Source: CAYONZ01 sp964405465 (GTDB lineage Bacteria > Bdellovibrionota > Bdellovibrionia > Bdellovibrionales > JAMPXM01). Taken from it: DNA of 64,000 nucleotides. The stretch lies in NCBI GenBank assembly GCA_964405465.1, contig CAYONZ010000012.1, positions 1 to 64,000 on the forward strand, read 5' to 3'. The notes beneath the pieces were generated by a model. It ran no database searches, had not been told where the DNA came from, and worked only from the letters and a program-made list of their open reading frames with translations. Numbering within the stretch: position 1 is the stretch's first letter; the number at the start of each line of letters is the position of its first letter. The translations under genes and the position numbers were made by a program. Below are positions 17,267 through 26,765 of this stretch, in pieces.

Positions 17267-19219
17267 ATGATGTCAAAAATTTTTTGGTTTTTCCCAATTT
17301 TGTTTTTCTCCTTGGTTGCAACGGCCCGAGGTATCGAACCAATTGCAGTCCAACTCAAGAGCGGCACTGAGAGTGTTGTTGAGCAAAGTGCTTTGATTCT
17401 TTCTGATCCTGCAGGTAGCTATGACTTTCAAGAAATTCTGACAGGAGAGCCCTCCAAAAATTTTATGATGTCACAAGAACTGAAGACAAGTGGCAGAATG
17501 AAATCGGGCGCCTATTGGATGCATTTCATTTTAGAAAATAAAAATGACCGCAATCAGGATTGGGTGATTTCTCTGGTCGAAAAGAATTTTAGAGATGTCG
17601 TCCTATATAGTCGAACGCCTGCTGGGTATTGGGTGACAACGACTACAGGTGCCGCCGTGCCAGTTGAGCTCCGTCCGCGAAAAACCAATGAGTTGTCATT
17701 TCATGTCACGATCGCTCGGGGCGAAAAACGAGATTATTTTCTGCGGGTAGAATCGAGACTCTTTCGAAATCTAAAGGTCGTTGTTCAGTCAGACCTTGAT
17801 AGTGAAGAAAGTGGAATGTTGATTCATTTTGTTACATCTGCTTATTTTGGAATTTTGATTGCGTTGGTCTTTTCGAGTCTATTTTTCTATCTAATTATGC
17901 GGGAGAGTCCGTTCTTGTATTACATGCTCTTTGCAACGACGTTTGGGGCATTTCTCTTCATTTATGAAGGGTATTTTGATTACTTTTTGTTTATTCCTGG
18001 TGGTTGGGGGCGGTGGGGCCCTACGTTTGGTAATCTTTCGTGTGTGTTTGCTATTTACTTTGCTTATTCTTATTTGCGACTCCGGACTGAGCTCCCTAAA
18101 ATTGCAAAGATAGTGACAGCATTGGCCGGGGTCTTTTCGGTTTTGGTGTTGCTGAGTCAGCTTGAGGATCAATCGATTCCTGCATTTGTGTCAGATGTGT
18201 CAGTGGTTTTTGGATGCGTCGTCATGATGTATGCCGCATTCAGGCGCTATCGTCAGGGTGATCGACAGGCATTTTACTTTCTTTGCTCGTGGTCTTCGTT
18301 TTTGCCATTTGTAGTTTGGCATTCGTTGGTTAATCTTGGAGTTTTGCCGACTTTTAAGCATGTACGCATGCTCCTGTATTTTGGCTCAGCGTTCGAGATG
18401 ATATTAATGTCATTTGGTCTGGTACATCGATTGCGTATGGCGGCTGTAGAAAAAGCAAAGTCTAAGGCTCAGCTCGAAGCTAAGGAAGAGTTAGCTGAAA
18501 ACATGAGATCCTTGGTACGTGTTCTGTCTCATGATTTGGCAAGTCCCCTAACCATTGTTAAGAACACCGCAGAGATTCGTCTTCGTGACCAAAGTATGTC
18601 TGAGACTGAGAGGCGTTCTTGGGATCGCGTTCTTAAGGCATGCAAAATTGAGACTGCAATTTTAACGAATGTTCGTGATTTTCAAAAACTTTCAGATGGA
18701 AAGATGAGTTTGGAGCTTCTGCCAGTCAAGGTAAATGAATTTATCTCGAACCTTCAGTTTGTATTTTCCGATAGTCTTAAAGCGAAAGACCTTTCGTTGG
18801 TGGTACAGGCAAATGCAGAGGATCTTAACGTGGAGGTTCTTGCTGACGAAACCAGTATCAATAGTCACGTTTTGAACAATTTGATTTCGAATGCCATTAA
18901 ATTTTCTCCAGTGGGGAAAACAGTGAAAATTCAAGTTCGCGTTCATGAGGACCAAGTTGAAATCGAAGTTCATGATCAAGGAGTTGGAATTCCACAGGAG
19001 ATTCTACAGAATCTATTTAACCCACGAGTAAAGACTTCACGAAGAGGAACTGCGGGCGAATCTGGTACTGGGTTTGGTATGCCAATCGCTAAGGCCTTCA
19101 TGGAGGCTCATGGCGGAAGTATCGTAGTGACAAGTTCAACCGACACTGAGCAATCTGGAACTTGCGCGAAAATTACTCTGCGAAGGCACAAAAGTAGCAC
19201 TATTGCGGCCGCAGCCTAA
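17267..19219 (+). CDS. 7TM (DISM-type) sensor histidine kinase
   Basis: A membrane sensor kinase of about 650 residues. A signal peptide is followed by an extracellular beta-rich DISMED2-type domain (about residues 30-180), a block of seven predicted membrane helices (about 185-390), a short coiled linker, and the kinase core. Counting from the earliest start, the phospho-accepting His is 437 in LVRVLSHDLASPL. The ATPase boxes are NNLISNAIKFSP, DQGVGIP and GTGFGMPIAKAF. There is no receiver domain and no adjacent response regulator, so its partner is unlinked. The start is uncertain: ATG at 17267, TTG at 17252 (11 nt after AAAGGA) or TTG at 17222 are all open. The ligand is unknown. Confidence 0.92.
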   Translation: MMSKIFWFFPILFFSLVATARGIEPIAVQLKSGTESVVEQSALILSDPAGSYDFQEILTGEPSKNFMMSQELKTSGRMKSGAYWMHFILENKNDRNQDWVISLVEKNFRDVVLYSRTPAGYWVTTTTGAAVPVELRPRKTNELSFHVTIARGEKRDYFLRVESRLFRNLKVVVQSDLDSEESGMLIHFVTSAYFGILIALVFSSLFFYLIMRESPFLYYMLFATTFGAFLFIYEGYFDYFLFIPGGWGRWGPTFGNLSCVFAIYFAYSYLRLRTELPKIAKIVTALAGVFSVLVLLSQLEDQSIPAFVSDVSVVFGCVVMMYAAFRRYRQGDRQAFYFLCSWSSFLPFVVWHSLVNLGVLPTFKHVRMLLYFGSAFEMILMSFGLVHRLRMAAVEKAKSKAQLEAKEELAENMRSLVRVLSHDLASPLTIVKNTAEIRLRDQSMSETERRSWDRVLKACKIETAILTNVRDFQKLSDGKMSLELLPVKVNEFISNLQFVFSDSLKAKDLSLVVQANAEDLNVEVLADETSINSHVLNNLISNAIKFSPVGKTVKIQVRVHEDQVEIEVHDQGVGIPQEILQNLFNPRVKTSRRGTAGESGTGFGMPIAKAFMEAHGGSIVVTSSTDTEQSGTCAKITLRRHKSSTIAAAA

Positions 19220-19223
19220 TCGA

Positions 19224-19976
19224 CTATTTTTCTCGAAGTTTGCGAATGGTTTGTTGAAGCGCAGCTTCAAGTACCCGAAGCTCGTCGTGCGTCGGAGCAT
19301 TTTCCAAAATAATCCGATTAAGAGTCTTTGCGGCATTGATTTTTTGCGAGGACAAATCAAAGCCGAGGGTGCTAAGCCAAGTTTCAATCGTCTTTTCTGG
19401 AAAATACACGGGGCGTTTACTCTCTGGAATTTTTGATCCTGTTACTGCACTTTGTTTTGCATTTTTAAAATCAGGTAGACCTGCGAGCCATTCCTTAACG
19501 ATAAAACAAGTTAGAAGTACGGCATGACTAAGATTGAGGCTAGTCACTTCGCCATAAGTAGGTAGCCGGCAAACCAAATTCATCAGTTGCAGATGATCCA
19601 TCGAAAGCCCGTGATCTTCTGGTCCAAAAAACAAAAAATAATTGCGATCCATATGATACGCTTCCGAGCTCTTTAGATGATCCAGTGAGGTTTGTAGAAG
19701 CTCTGGGGAGCGCATCCATCCATCTCGTGCTGAAAGCCCAATTCTAACGCCCTCACCATCGTGCAAAAGAAAGTCATTTAAACTCTTGTAGACCTCAGCG
19801 TTTTTTAAAACCTCTTGTGCGCCTGCGGCGCCTTGGCGGCCTTCGTCTGATTTTGGGTCGCACTTAGGCTCACAAACAACCAAACGACTTAAGCCCATAT
19901 TGGCCATTGCCCGAGCAGCCATTCCAATATTGCGTGGGTAGATGCTTCCTACTAAAACAATCGTGATTTGTGACAT
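19224..19976 (-). CDS. TrmJ-like tRNA 2'-O-methyltransferase (SpoU family)
   Basis: A SPOUT-fold AdoMet-dependent methyltransferase of 250 residues, probably modifying ribose at tRNA position 32. Family motifs are RNIGMAARAMANMG (motif 1), FFGPEDHGL (motif 2) and the knot-forming LPTYGEVTSLNLSHAV (motif 3). The C-terminal extension is helical, as in TrmJ. The target nucleotide is inferred from the family. It ends 4 nt from the convergent sensor-kinase stop and starts 8 nt after the phenylalanine hydroxylase gene on the same strand, so those two are probably co-transcribed. Confidence 0.88.
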   Translation of the reverse strand: MSQITIVLVGSIYPRNIGMAARAMANMGLSRLVVCEPKCDPKSDEGRQGAAGAQEVLKNAEVYKSLNDFLLHDGEGVRIGLSARDGWMRSPELLQTSLDHLKSSEAYHMDRNYFLFFGPEDHGLSMDHLQLMNLVCRLPTYGEVTSLNLSHAVLLTCFIVKEWLAGLPDFKNAKQSAVTGSKIPESKRPVYFPEKTIETWLSTLGFDLSSQKINAAKTLNRIILENAPTHDELRVLEAALQQTIRKLREK

Positions 19977-19984
19977 ACTCGTGG

Positions 19985-21742
19985 TTATGCCACTTCAGTC
20001 TCACAGAGAGCAAGTCCGTCTTCAATTTGTTCGGCAAGTTCTGGAAAAGCAGTGACCAACTGTTGTAAATCCAACTTCAGAGCTTCACCCGATTTGGAAC
20101 AAATCTTATAGTATCTGCACAATTCATAAAGTTCTAATTTGAGTAGCCATGTATTTGGGGCTTGAGATTGAACTCGTTCAACTAATTTGCTTAGTTGCGC
20201 TTCGATGTTATGTGAGGTTCCCGCTCTGAGTAGATTTCTGAGGGCGCGAACCTCAGCATAAAGACTGTGTTCAAGCGAGGTTTGTGCTGAGTATGTTTTT
20301 TTCGGAATGACTTTCGCAACGAAGTCTTCCATCGATCCAAAGCTGTCACGATCCGCGGGTCCACCAAACGCCGCGACCACTTTGTATCCGACCGCCATAT
20401 CAAAAATTCCCCAATCCGGCTGGAACAGTATTTCTGATTCATGTGTCACTAAGCAGTTTTTAAAACTTAAAACCATGAGTTGGCCATGAGAATTTCGTAA
20501 CCATCCATTCAACACTCCTTTAACGCGAACACCAGAGCGAAATTTGAGATCACAACTTTCATTCAATTTGATGTGGAAATTGGCCATTTCCTCTGCGGTG
20601 AATTCTGATAGACACTTATTCGACCCGTCTAAAAATCCAACTGGGGTTCCGTATCCGGTACTGTGATGAGCGGTACCTTGTCCGTTAAGTTGAGTATTTT
20701 TGAAACTGAGCTGTGTCGGCCCTTCAAACTGAAGATAACAAACTTCTGATCCACAAACTTCAACATCAGAATTTCGATAGCGAATGAGTTTTCCAGAAAT
20801 TTGTAAGTGAGAGTTCAGTTCGATGGTATTTACCGCTTCGGACTCTCTTGCGATTTCTAGAGCGTAACGGCCACCCACGCGAAACGCCATTTTGTTTGCA
20901 AGTTGCTCTAGAACCTCCCAAAGAGTTTCAAAGTCAGGAGTAACAAAAAGTTGAGGCTGAGGCTCTGTGATGTCGTACGCGTAGTTGATACAGTCAATCG
21001 ATAGGGGAATTTTCTTCACTTTATCACTCAGGCAAAGGCGCGATTCTCCAACAGATGAGAGAAGTCCTGCTCCATAGATTTTGGGTGCCTGCAAACTTCC
21101 GATAAGGCCATACTCTGCTGTCCACCAATTCATGCGGCCCAAATATGCGGCCTCTGAGACAAATGGAATCGCCTGGCTGAGTGACAACAGATTTTTTTCG
21201 GCATCGTCTATTTGGGTTTTTGTTGAGGACGGATCTTCTTTAAGATCTGAGAGCACTCTAATGGCTTCATATTGTTTGAGGTCATGCACACTGATGATAG
21301 CTGAGCGCGAAACTGCAGAGTAACGCTTCAGATACTCTGCAAATGCTGGGTCAACCAAAATGGGTGCATGCCCGGCCGCCTCGTGAACTATATCAGGGGC
21401 AGGAGTGTACATCACGTGACTGATGGATCGCATATCCGATGCAATTGGTAAGTAGCCCAGCGACTGCATTTCCATGAATGCTGCAGGAGGAATGAATCCG
21501 CTTACGGGTATAGCTTTCCAGCCAAACTTTTCGAGGGCACTGCTCATTTTGTCGATGTGAGGAATCCGATCGATCTCGATGCCAGTCTTTTGCAAACCAT
21601 CGAGATAACAAGGGTGAGCATGTATTTTTAAAAACTTGGTGAGCTGTCGCATAATGTATCGCCACACAGCCTGATTTTCGGGCGTGTAGCGATCATAGTT
21701 CTGCTCGACAACATATTTACGCAGATGGGTCGGCAAACTCAT
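19985..21742 (-). CDS. phhA: Phenylalanine 4-monooxygenase-type aromatic amino acid hydroxylase with C-terminal extension
   Basis: Hydroxylates phenylalanine to tyrosine using a pterin and non-haem iron. The iron triad is His120 and His125 (VHEAAGHAP) and Glu210 (WWTAEYGLIG). These, with GFIPP and YTPAPD, place it in the aromatic amino acid hydroxylase family. The catalytic part ends near residue 300, where typical bacterial enzymes stop. Here a further 285 residues or so follow, beta-rich at about 310-480 and helical at the end, which I do not recognise. AAGGA precedes the ATG. It feeds the HppD/HmgA pathway encoded just upstream on the other strand. A pterin-recycling phhB is not present here. 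Confidence 0.92.
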   Translation of the reverse strand: MSLPTHLRKYVVEQNYDRYTPENQAVWRYIMRQLTKFLKIHAHPCYLDGLQKTGIEIDRIPHIDKMSSALEKFGWKAIPVSGFIPPAAFMEMQSLGYLPIASDMRSISHVMYTPAPDIVHEAAGHAPILVDPAFAEYLKRYSAVSRSAIISVHDLKQYEAIRVLSDLKEDPSSTKTQIDDAEKNLLSLSQAIPFVSEAAYLGRMNWWTAEYGLIGSLQAPKIYGAGLLSSVGESRLCLSDKVKKIPLSIDCINYAYDITEPQPQLFVTPDFETLWEVLEQLANKMAFRVGGRYALEIARESEAVNTIELNSHLQISGKLIRYRNSDVEVCGSEVCYLQFEGPTQLSFKNTQLNGQGTAHHSTGYGTPVGFLDGSNKCLSEFTAEEMANFHIKLNESCDLKFRSGVRVKGVLNGWLRNSHGQLMVLSFKNCLVTHESEILFQPDWGIFDMAVGYKVVAAFGGPADRDSFGSMEDFVAKVIPKKTYSAQTSLEHSLYAEVRALRNLLRAGTSHNIEAQLSKLVERVQSQAPNTWLLKLELYELCRYYKICSKSGEALKLDLQQLVTAFPELAEQIEDGLALCETEVA

Positions 21743-21772
21743 ATAAACATCCTTTGTTTATAGTGAAGCAAA

Positions 21773-22741
21773 TTACAAGTAGGTATCTGGTTGCGCGAGG
21801 TAATTTTTAACATAATCTTGTACGCCGATCTCGAGAGGCCATTGCGGTCGGCTAATTTTTAAGTTCATTAGTCGATCGATTCGTGCCTCTGTGAAATACT
21901 GGTATCGAGGTCGCATTTCCATGGGTACGTCAATCCAGTCAATTTTTACGTCCCGATTCATATTTAAAAATACGGCACGCGAAAGATCAATCCACATTCG
22001 TGCGGTGCCGTTCCCCATATTGTAAATTCCTGCACCTGATTTTAGATCCATTAATTCCTTCATCCATCGGGTGATGTCCTTTACATAAACGAAGTCACGT
22101 TTTTGCTCGCCGTCTTTGTACGCTGGATTGTGTGAACGAAATAGTTTAAGCGACCCTGCTTCTTGTATCTGGTTGAAGGCTTTGTATACAACGCTGCACA
22201 TTTCGCCCTTATGGTATTCATTGGGCCCAAACACATTAAAGAATCTTAGGCCAAACCAGGTCGGTGGAGTTTTCGTTTGTTGCACAGCCCACTGATCAAA
22301 AGCCAATTTGGAGGTTCCATATGGGTTGAGCGCATGAAAAATAGCCGGGTCAGAGGCATCATCGAACCCTTGGTCGCCATTGCCATAGACCGCGCCACTA
22401 CTGGCATAAATAAATGGTTTTTGTTTGGTTGTGCACCAGTTCCACAATTTACGAGTGTATTCGGTATTATTTTCTTTGAGATATTCGACATTTAGTTCAG
22501 TGGTTGAAGAACAAGCTCCCATATGAACGATCCACGACACCTTGTCTGCTTCCGCTGTGTTCAAAAACTGGAGAAGTTCATCTTTTCCTAAAAAACGCGA
22601 ATATTTACGCTTTTTGAGCGGTCCTGGACGCTCTGTTAATGTGACCGTATCGACGCAAATCGCATCGTTAATTCCGGCTTGATTGAGCTCCCAAACAAAA
22701 GCACTTCCTATAAACCCGTTGGCACCTGTTACAATAATCAT
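21773..22741 (-). CDS. hldD: ADP-L-glycero-D-manno-heptose 6-epimerase
   Basis: Inverts C6 of ADP-D-glycero-D-manno-heptose, the last step in making the heptose donor for the LPS inner core. It is an extended short-chain dehydrogenase of 322 residues. The NAD-binding motif is TGANGFIGS (residues 5-13) and the catalytic pair is Tyr141 and Lys145 (NPYGTSKLAFDQW). FGLRFFNVFGPNEYHKG is characteristic of the HldD/RfaD group. It indicates a heptose-containing LPS, hence a Gram-negative cell. It lies 30 nt upstream of the hydroxylase gene on the same strand and may share its transcript. No other LPS gene is close. Confidence 0.93.
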   Translation of the reverse strand: MIIVTGANGFIGSAFVWELNQAGINDAICVDTVTLTERPGPLKKRKYSRFLGKDELLQFLNTAEADKVSWIVHMGACSSTTELNVEYLKENNTEYTRKLWNWCTTKQKPFIYASSGAVYGNGDQGFDDASDPAIFHALNPYGTSKLAFDQWAVQQTKTPPTWFGLRFFNVFGPNEYHKGEMCSVVYKAFNQIQEAGSLKLFRSHNPAYKDGEQKRDFVYVKDITRWMKELMDLKSGAGIYNMGNGTARMWIDLSRAVFLNMNRDVKIDWIDVPMEMRPRYQYFTEARIDRLMNLKISRPQWPLEIGVQDYVKNYLAQPDTYL

Positions 22742-22885
22742 ATTAGAGTTTTAGCCTAGTTAGAGGGCTAACTCAAGGCAGGTTTTCTACATAAAATTGT
22801 TTAAAAACCAAGTAAATACAGTAGGTTACTGGCTGTCTAAAATATTACAGGAGCAGCGCATTATGAACTGTGTTACAACTGATTC

Positions 22886-23575
22886 ATGCCTTCTCATTTT
22901 GAAACTAGTGAATTTGCATTTGAATGGATTCCGGCATCGGCGCGTGTTCCGCGTGAACAGCAACGGGTGATGGTTGTATTGCATGGTCGGGGAGATCGGC
23001 TCGATTCGTTTCGCTCCATAAAAGACGAATTGCGAATTCCCAATTTTAACTACCTTTTGCTGAATGCTCCTCGAAAATACGACGGGGGTTACACGTGGTA
23101 TGCATTTCCCCCGAATCAAGCGCGAGGGATCCAGAAATCCAGAGAAAAACTCTTCAATTTAGTCAGTGAGCTGATGATGGAGGGTTGGGCGAGTGAGCAC
23201 ATATTTTTTTATGGATTTTCTCAGGGCTGTTTGATGAGTTGTGATTTTTTGATGAATGCCCCGTTTAGGTTAGGTGGAATAGTGGCAATTAGTGGCTATG
23301 TCTACTTTTTCTCTGGATGGCAGCGGCGCCTTTCAGCCAATTCATTTCAAATTCCTTGCCTTATGACCCACGGGACAAAAGACGATGCTCTGGAAATTGA
23401 AGAAACGCGAGCGCATTTTAAAAAAATGAAATCGGCTGGACTACGTGTTCAATGGCAAGAGTTCGAAAAAGACCACGATATTGATATGCAGGAGGAAGTC
23501 CCCTTTATTCGCGAATGGCTACTTGCACGTTTGCCGCTTCCTAAATCTCTTCCTGATACTCAATTGCAATATTAA
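22886..23575 (+). CDS. Phospholipase/carboxylesterase-family serine hydrolase
   Basis: An alpha/beta-hydrolase of 229 residues. The nucleophile elbow is GFSQG with Ser112, the acid is Asp166 or Asp167 in THGTKDD, and the His is His197 in KDHDID. LHGRGD near the N-terminus forms the oxyanion site. The pattern matches the small YpfH/acyl-protein-thioesterase group that cleaves short acyl esters. There is no signal peptide, so it is cytoplasmic. Its last 35 nt overlap the 3' end of the convergent SelO-like gene. Confidence 0.88.
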   Translation: MPSHFETSEFAFEWIPASARVPREQQRVMVVLHGRGDRLDSFRSIKDELRIPNFNYLLLNAPRKYDGGYTWYAFPPNQARGIQKSREKLFNLVSELMMEGWASEHIFFYGFSQGCLMSCDFLMNAPFRLGGIVAISGYVYFFSGWQRRLSANSFQIPCLMTHGTKDDALEIEETRAHFKKMKSAGLRVQWQEFEKDHDIDMQEEVPFIREWLLARLPLPKSLPDTQLQY

Positions 23576-25472
23576 CTAGGTTTTGAAAGAGTCGACCGAT
23601 TGAGCTCTGTAGGTCAATTGGTTTATTTACCATCGGTGTAGAGGTCGGAGTCTGATGGGTCACGAAGAGTTCGACCGCAGTTTGCAGATCTTCGTTCTTC
23701 ATGCCTTTTTTCTTAGCCTTTAAAACCTCATCGACAATAAACTCTGCACCATTACCGGTGATTCGTCCCGCAAAATTCATTTTGTTAGAGTTCGCCGAGA
23801 GTTGTTCAAGAAATGGCCGTCGCGAGGTTCTTTTGCTGGCTAGAGAAAGCAGTTTACAATAGTCTTTTTTGAAGAGTTCAATCTTGGTTTTCAAATTTCT
23901 CGAAAGGCGCAAATCGTGTTTCTTAGCAAAGTTGGAGCGCATCCATGAAATCAAAGTCTCGTTAGAGACACAGCTGCTTTCAAACTTTGCGAAGTGGTTC
24001 TTTTGATTGTGAGTCGATGAATCCAGCTGCCGAGAAAGAAGTGCCGCTGGAAACTCGCGAAGGACATTTCGCATATTGAACACTGCGGGTCTGTTAACTC
24101 CATCGGCTACACGTTTTAATCGGTTCTTAGTTTTAGTGCGTTCGAGGCGTCCAAAGCTTGTAAACAATTTCTCGGTTGCTTGCCGGTTCTTTTCATAAAG
24201 ATAATTTGCCTGTTCTTCTGAAAAACCCACTTGTTTTAAAAAAATCAGGCGAAGATTTTTCTTAAATTCAGAGTCAAACAATTTTATTGAAGAGTGAGAG
24301 CGGAACTCTTTGAGATCTTTTCTCTTCTTAGTTTTCAGAAAATCTACCAGCTGAGCGAAAATTTGAACCGTGAGCTTCGCCTTGTCAGCTTGTTCATTGA
24401 GAGTGGTTGAAAAACGTTGGATATCGTCGTAGCGATATTGATCATGCCTTAGGCCAAATTGTCGAATGCTGCCGTAGTCGATAATTCCAGGGTCAGCCAA
24501 AAGATTATCGCCATCCCACTCCAGCCAAGCAAATACATAATGACGTTCAAGCTGTGCCGCAAAGTATGCAAAATCTTTTGCTAGAGTTGTGAGTAGGAGA
24601 TCGTATTTTTTTCTGGAGTTTATAGAGATTGACCAACGCCGATTGGCGATCTGTCTTTCAAGCAAAAAATCTGTTGCTGTCTTGAGTTCATCCCAGCGGT
24701 TTTGTTTTAAATATAAAAACAGATGCGCCGGGCGCAACAGATTGAGTGCAGCTCGCACCCCAATACCCAATCCATTTCCGAGGTCAATGACGGTCAATGT
24801 ACGCTCGGTTGGAATTCCATTCCGATGAAATATTTCAGACATGATGGCCGATCCATAAAGTTCATCGACATCTGCCATTCCACAGCCATATCCAAATTCG
24901 CCTTCACCCGACTTGAGTGGGCGATTTGCTTCAACAGAACCTGGCGACAATACGGTAACGCCAGTGCCTCGGCTACTGATATCCCAGGTCTTTCCCTCAT
25001 GTTGAAAAATTCCATTCCAAACGCTGCGACCGTCACCTGAGGTTTTTCCCTGTTTATTGGCGTGTTGCAGTTGGAGGTAACGTGTTGCCATAAACTTCCG
25101 GTCTTTGATTTTTTCTTTTGCAATGGGTTTGCCGTGAAGTTGATCGTATTCGTTGATAATTTGAATTGCGAACGTGTGAAGAATTTTTTCGATCAATTTT
25201 TGGTTGAGTTGGTTCGGGTGGTTTTGGGCAATCAAACCCATTTCTTTCGCAAGAGCAAAATTGAAATAGAGTACTTCGCCGCGGTCGAGCTGCCGAACAG
25301 GATAAGCAACATAACCCTTGGGCATTTTGTCCTGCCATGGATGATAGCCATTGAGGAAATCGAAATTTTCATAAGATTCAGTGGTCGTTTGGCGACCCAG
25401 AATTTTTGAAACCATCTCGTTCGATATTGAATGTCGCTTTGACATCGCACTCACTTTCCGGCGCAAAAGCAT
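23541..25472 (-). CDS. Divergent SelO/YdiU-like pseudokinase (possible protein AMPylator)
   Basis: A 643-residue protein whose central part matches the SelO (UPF0061) pattern in order: SGDGRSVWNG, then WDISSRGTGVTVLSP (SelO: W-x-x-Q-L-K-G-x-G), then SAIMSEIFHRNGIPTERTL. The metal site has Asn323 in DGDNLL and Asp332 in IIDYGSI. The Asn-to-Asp spacing of 9 equals that of Pseudomonas SelO (253/262). SelO proteins transfer AMP to Ser/Thr/Tyr of target proteins. At the position I align with the SelO catalytic Lys there is Arg168, so activity is uncertain. The C-terminal third (about 400-643) is helical and unrecognised. A second start at codon 10 is possible. It follows the ATP-grasp gene by 36 nt. 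Confidence 0.75.
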   Translation of the reverse strand: MLLRRKVSAMSKRHSISNEMVSKILGRQTTTESYENFDFLNGYHPWQDKMPKGYVAYPVRQLDRGEVLYFNFALAKEMGLIAQNHPNQLNQKLIEKILHTFAIQIINEYDQLHGKPIAKEKIKDRKFMATRYLQLQHANKQGKTSGDGRSVWNGIFQHEGKTWDISSRGTGVTVLSPGSVEANRPLKSGEGEFGYGCGMADVDELYGSAIMSEIFHRNGIPTERTLTVIDLGNGLGIGVRAALNLLRPAHLFLYLKQNRWDELKTATDFLLERQIANRRWSISINSRKKYDLLLTTLAKDFAYFAAQLERHYVFAWLEWDGDNLLADPGIIDYGSIRQFGLRHDQYRYDDIQRFSTTLNEQADKAKLTVQIFAQLVDFLKTKKRKDLKEFRSHSSIKLFDSEFKKNLRLIFLKQVGFSEEQANYLYEKNRQATEKLFTSFGRLERTKTKNRLKRVADGVNRPAVFNMRNVLREFPAALLSRQLDSSTHNQKNHFAKFESSCVSNETLISWMRSNFAKKHDLRLSRNLKTKIELFKKDYCKLLSLASKRTSRRPFLEQLSANSNKMNFAGRITGNGAEFIVDEVLKAKKKGMKNEDLQTAVELFVTHQTPTSTPMVNKPIDLQSSIGRLFQNLVNIAIEYQEEI

Positions 25473-25508
25473 AGCCTCAATATCAATATCGGATGTTTAG
25501 CTGTCGAC

Positions 25509-26744
25509 TTAAACCGGGTCGAGTGCCGCCCAGCCACCTCCGGCGGTTCGCATATTGGTCATCGGGCCCTGAAATAGACGGGCCATTCCCAGCTGAATTT
25601 TGTTGCGATAGGCATAGAACCTAAGATCGTACTTAAAGTTCACCTTTTGGTTTGTCTCATTTTGAAATTCTATCTGAGGTGGTACCACTAAATCTTGCGC
25701 GATGTAGTCGCCCTCAAGAACCGCGGCAAAGGCTTTTCTCCTCAAAGTGTCGCCATGAAAAACAGCCTTGCCCCCAAATGAGCGTTGGGGTTTAAAAAAC
25801 AAAGATTTGCGATTTTGCCATAACCACTCTGGATCAGTTTTTTGAACGGCATAAGACTTCAGGATTGTGTTTTGAATGATCAAATTAGTCATTTGGTCTA
25901 GGTGGAATTTTTCAGCAAGATCAATATGTTGGAGCTCCAGCAAGCGTTCTTTAGCTGCAAGGGCAAGGTATTCAAATGGATTCGGACTAAAGCAGGTCTG
26001 CTGGTCATCGTAGGCTTGGCGAAGATGTTGACTTTCGGGCTCAACAAAAAGGAAGTCGGTATGGCGATTATAAACTAAGTCCCAGTCTTGTGGTCGACAG
26101 TTTTTGAAATCCATAATTTCACACTTGAGGCCATGCTTTTCGAATAGCTCTTGGTACAAAAGAAACTCAATATATAATTTTTGTTTTTCTGGGGTTTCAT
26201 CGATTATGGCTATGCTTTTCAGTGAAGGAAGTGGGGAGTTTGCAGTTGATGACGTAGCAGCCTTAGAGTTGTCGAATGGCATACGCCCAGAGAGAAAGAG
26301 TTGGTGTTCTGTTTTAAATGTATCTAGGATTTGTTGGTCAAAAGAGGGACCAAAATAATTTTCCAGTCCATGTGTTTGGTAGATAAGCTCGCCAACCAAC
26401 CCCATCGAGGCATTGGTATTGATTTCGATCAATTTCAATTGGCCAGAAGCAGTCAAATGAAAGTCAAAACTCATCAAAGCAGAATAGGCATTGGTGGGAT
26501 GAATATCAGGATATTGATGGCGAATGTGCGCAATGTAGGTTTTCGAGTTTCTTAATCGATCGAATGCAGCCACTATCAGTGAGGCGCTATCGAGGGTGCT
26601 CTTTGCAATTGGAACTCGAAATGGCGAGAGTAAGTTAGGAAACAGAAGTTCATGATGTTGCTCATGACTGTGATTTGCAAAATGATGTTTATAAACACTA
26701 GGATAACGGTCTGCAAGTCTGTCGAGAAATTGTTGGTAGAACAA
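25509..26744 (-). CDS. Probable ATP-grasp protein of unknown substrate
   Basis: A 411-residue protein that looks like an ATP-grasp ligase. LKLIEINTNAS in the middle resembles metal-binding E-x-N segments. LFFKPQRSFGGKAVF, with a Lys and a glycine-rich loop, resembles the nucleotide-binding region, and KYDLRFYAYRNKIQLGMARLF near the end is typical of the second ATP-grasp lobe. The substrate cannot be told. The start is TTG with GAGGAG 5 nt before it; no ATG precedes the conserved part. It is immediately upstream of the SelO-like gene. The pair therefore joins a probable peptide- or amide-forming enzyme with a possible protein-AMPylating enzyme. Confidence 0.6.
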   Translation of the reverse strand: MFYQQFLDRLADRYPSVYKHHFANHSHEQHHELLFPNLLSPFRVPIAKSTLDSASLIVAAFDRLRNSKTYIAHIRHQYPDIHPTNAYSALMSFDFHLTASGQLKLIEINTNASMGLVGELIYQTHGLENYFGPSFDQQILDTFKTEHQLFLSGRMPFDNSKAATSSTANSPLPSLKSIAIIDETPEKQKLYIEFLLYQELFEKHGLKCEIMDFKNCRPQDWDLVYNRHTDFLFVEPESQHLRQAYDDQQTCFSPNPFEYLALAAKERLLELQHIDLAEKFHLDQMTNLIIQNTILKSYAVQKTDPEWLWQNRKSLFFKPQRSFGGKAVFHGDTLRRKAFAAVLEGDYIAQDLVVPPQIEFQNETNQKVNFKYDLRFYAYRNKIQLGMARLFQGPMTNMRTAGGGWAALDPV

Positions 26745-26765
26745 ATAGGCTCCTCGGGTATTCTT

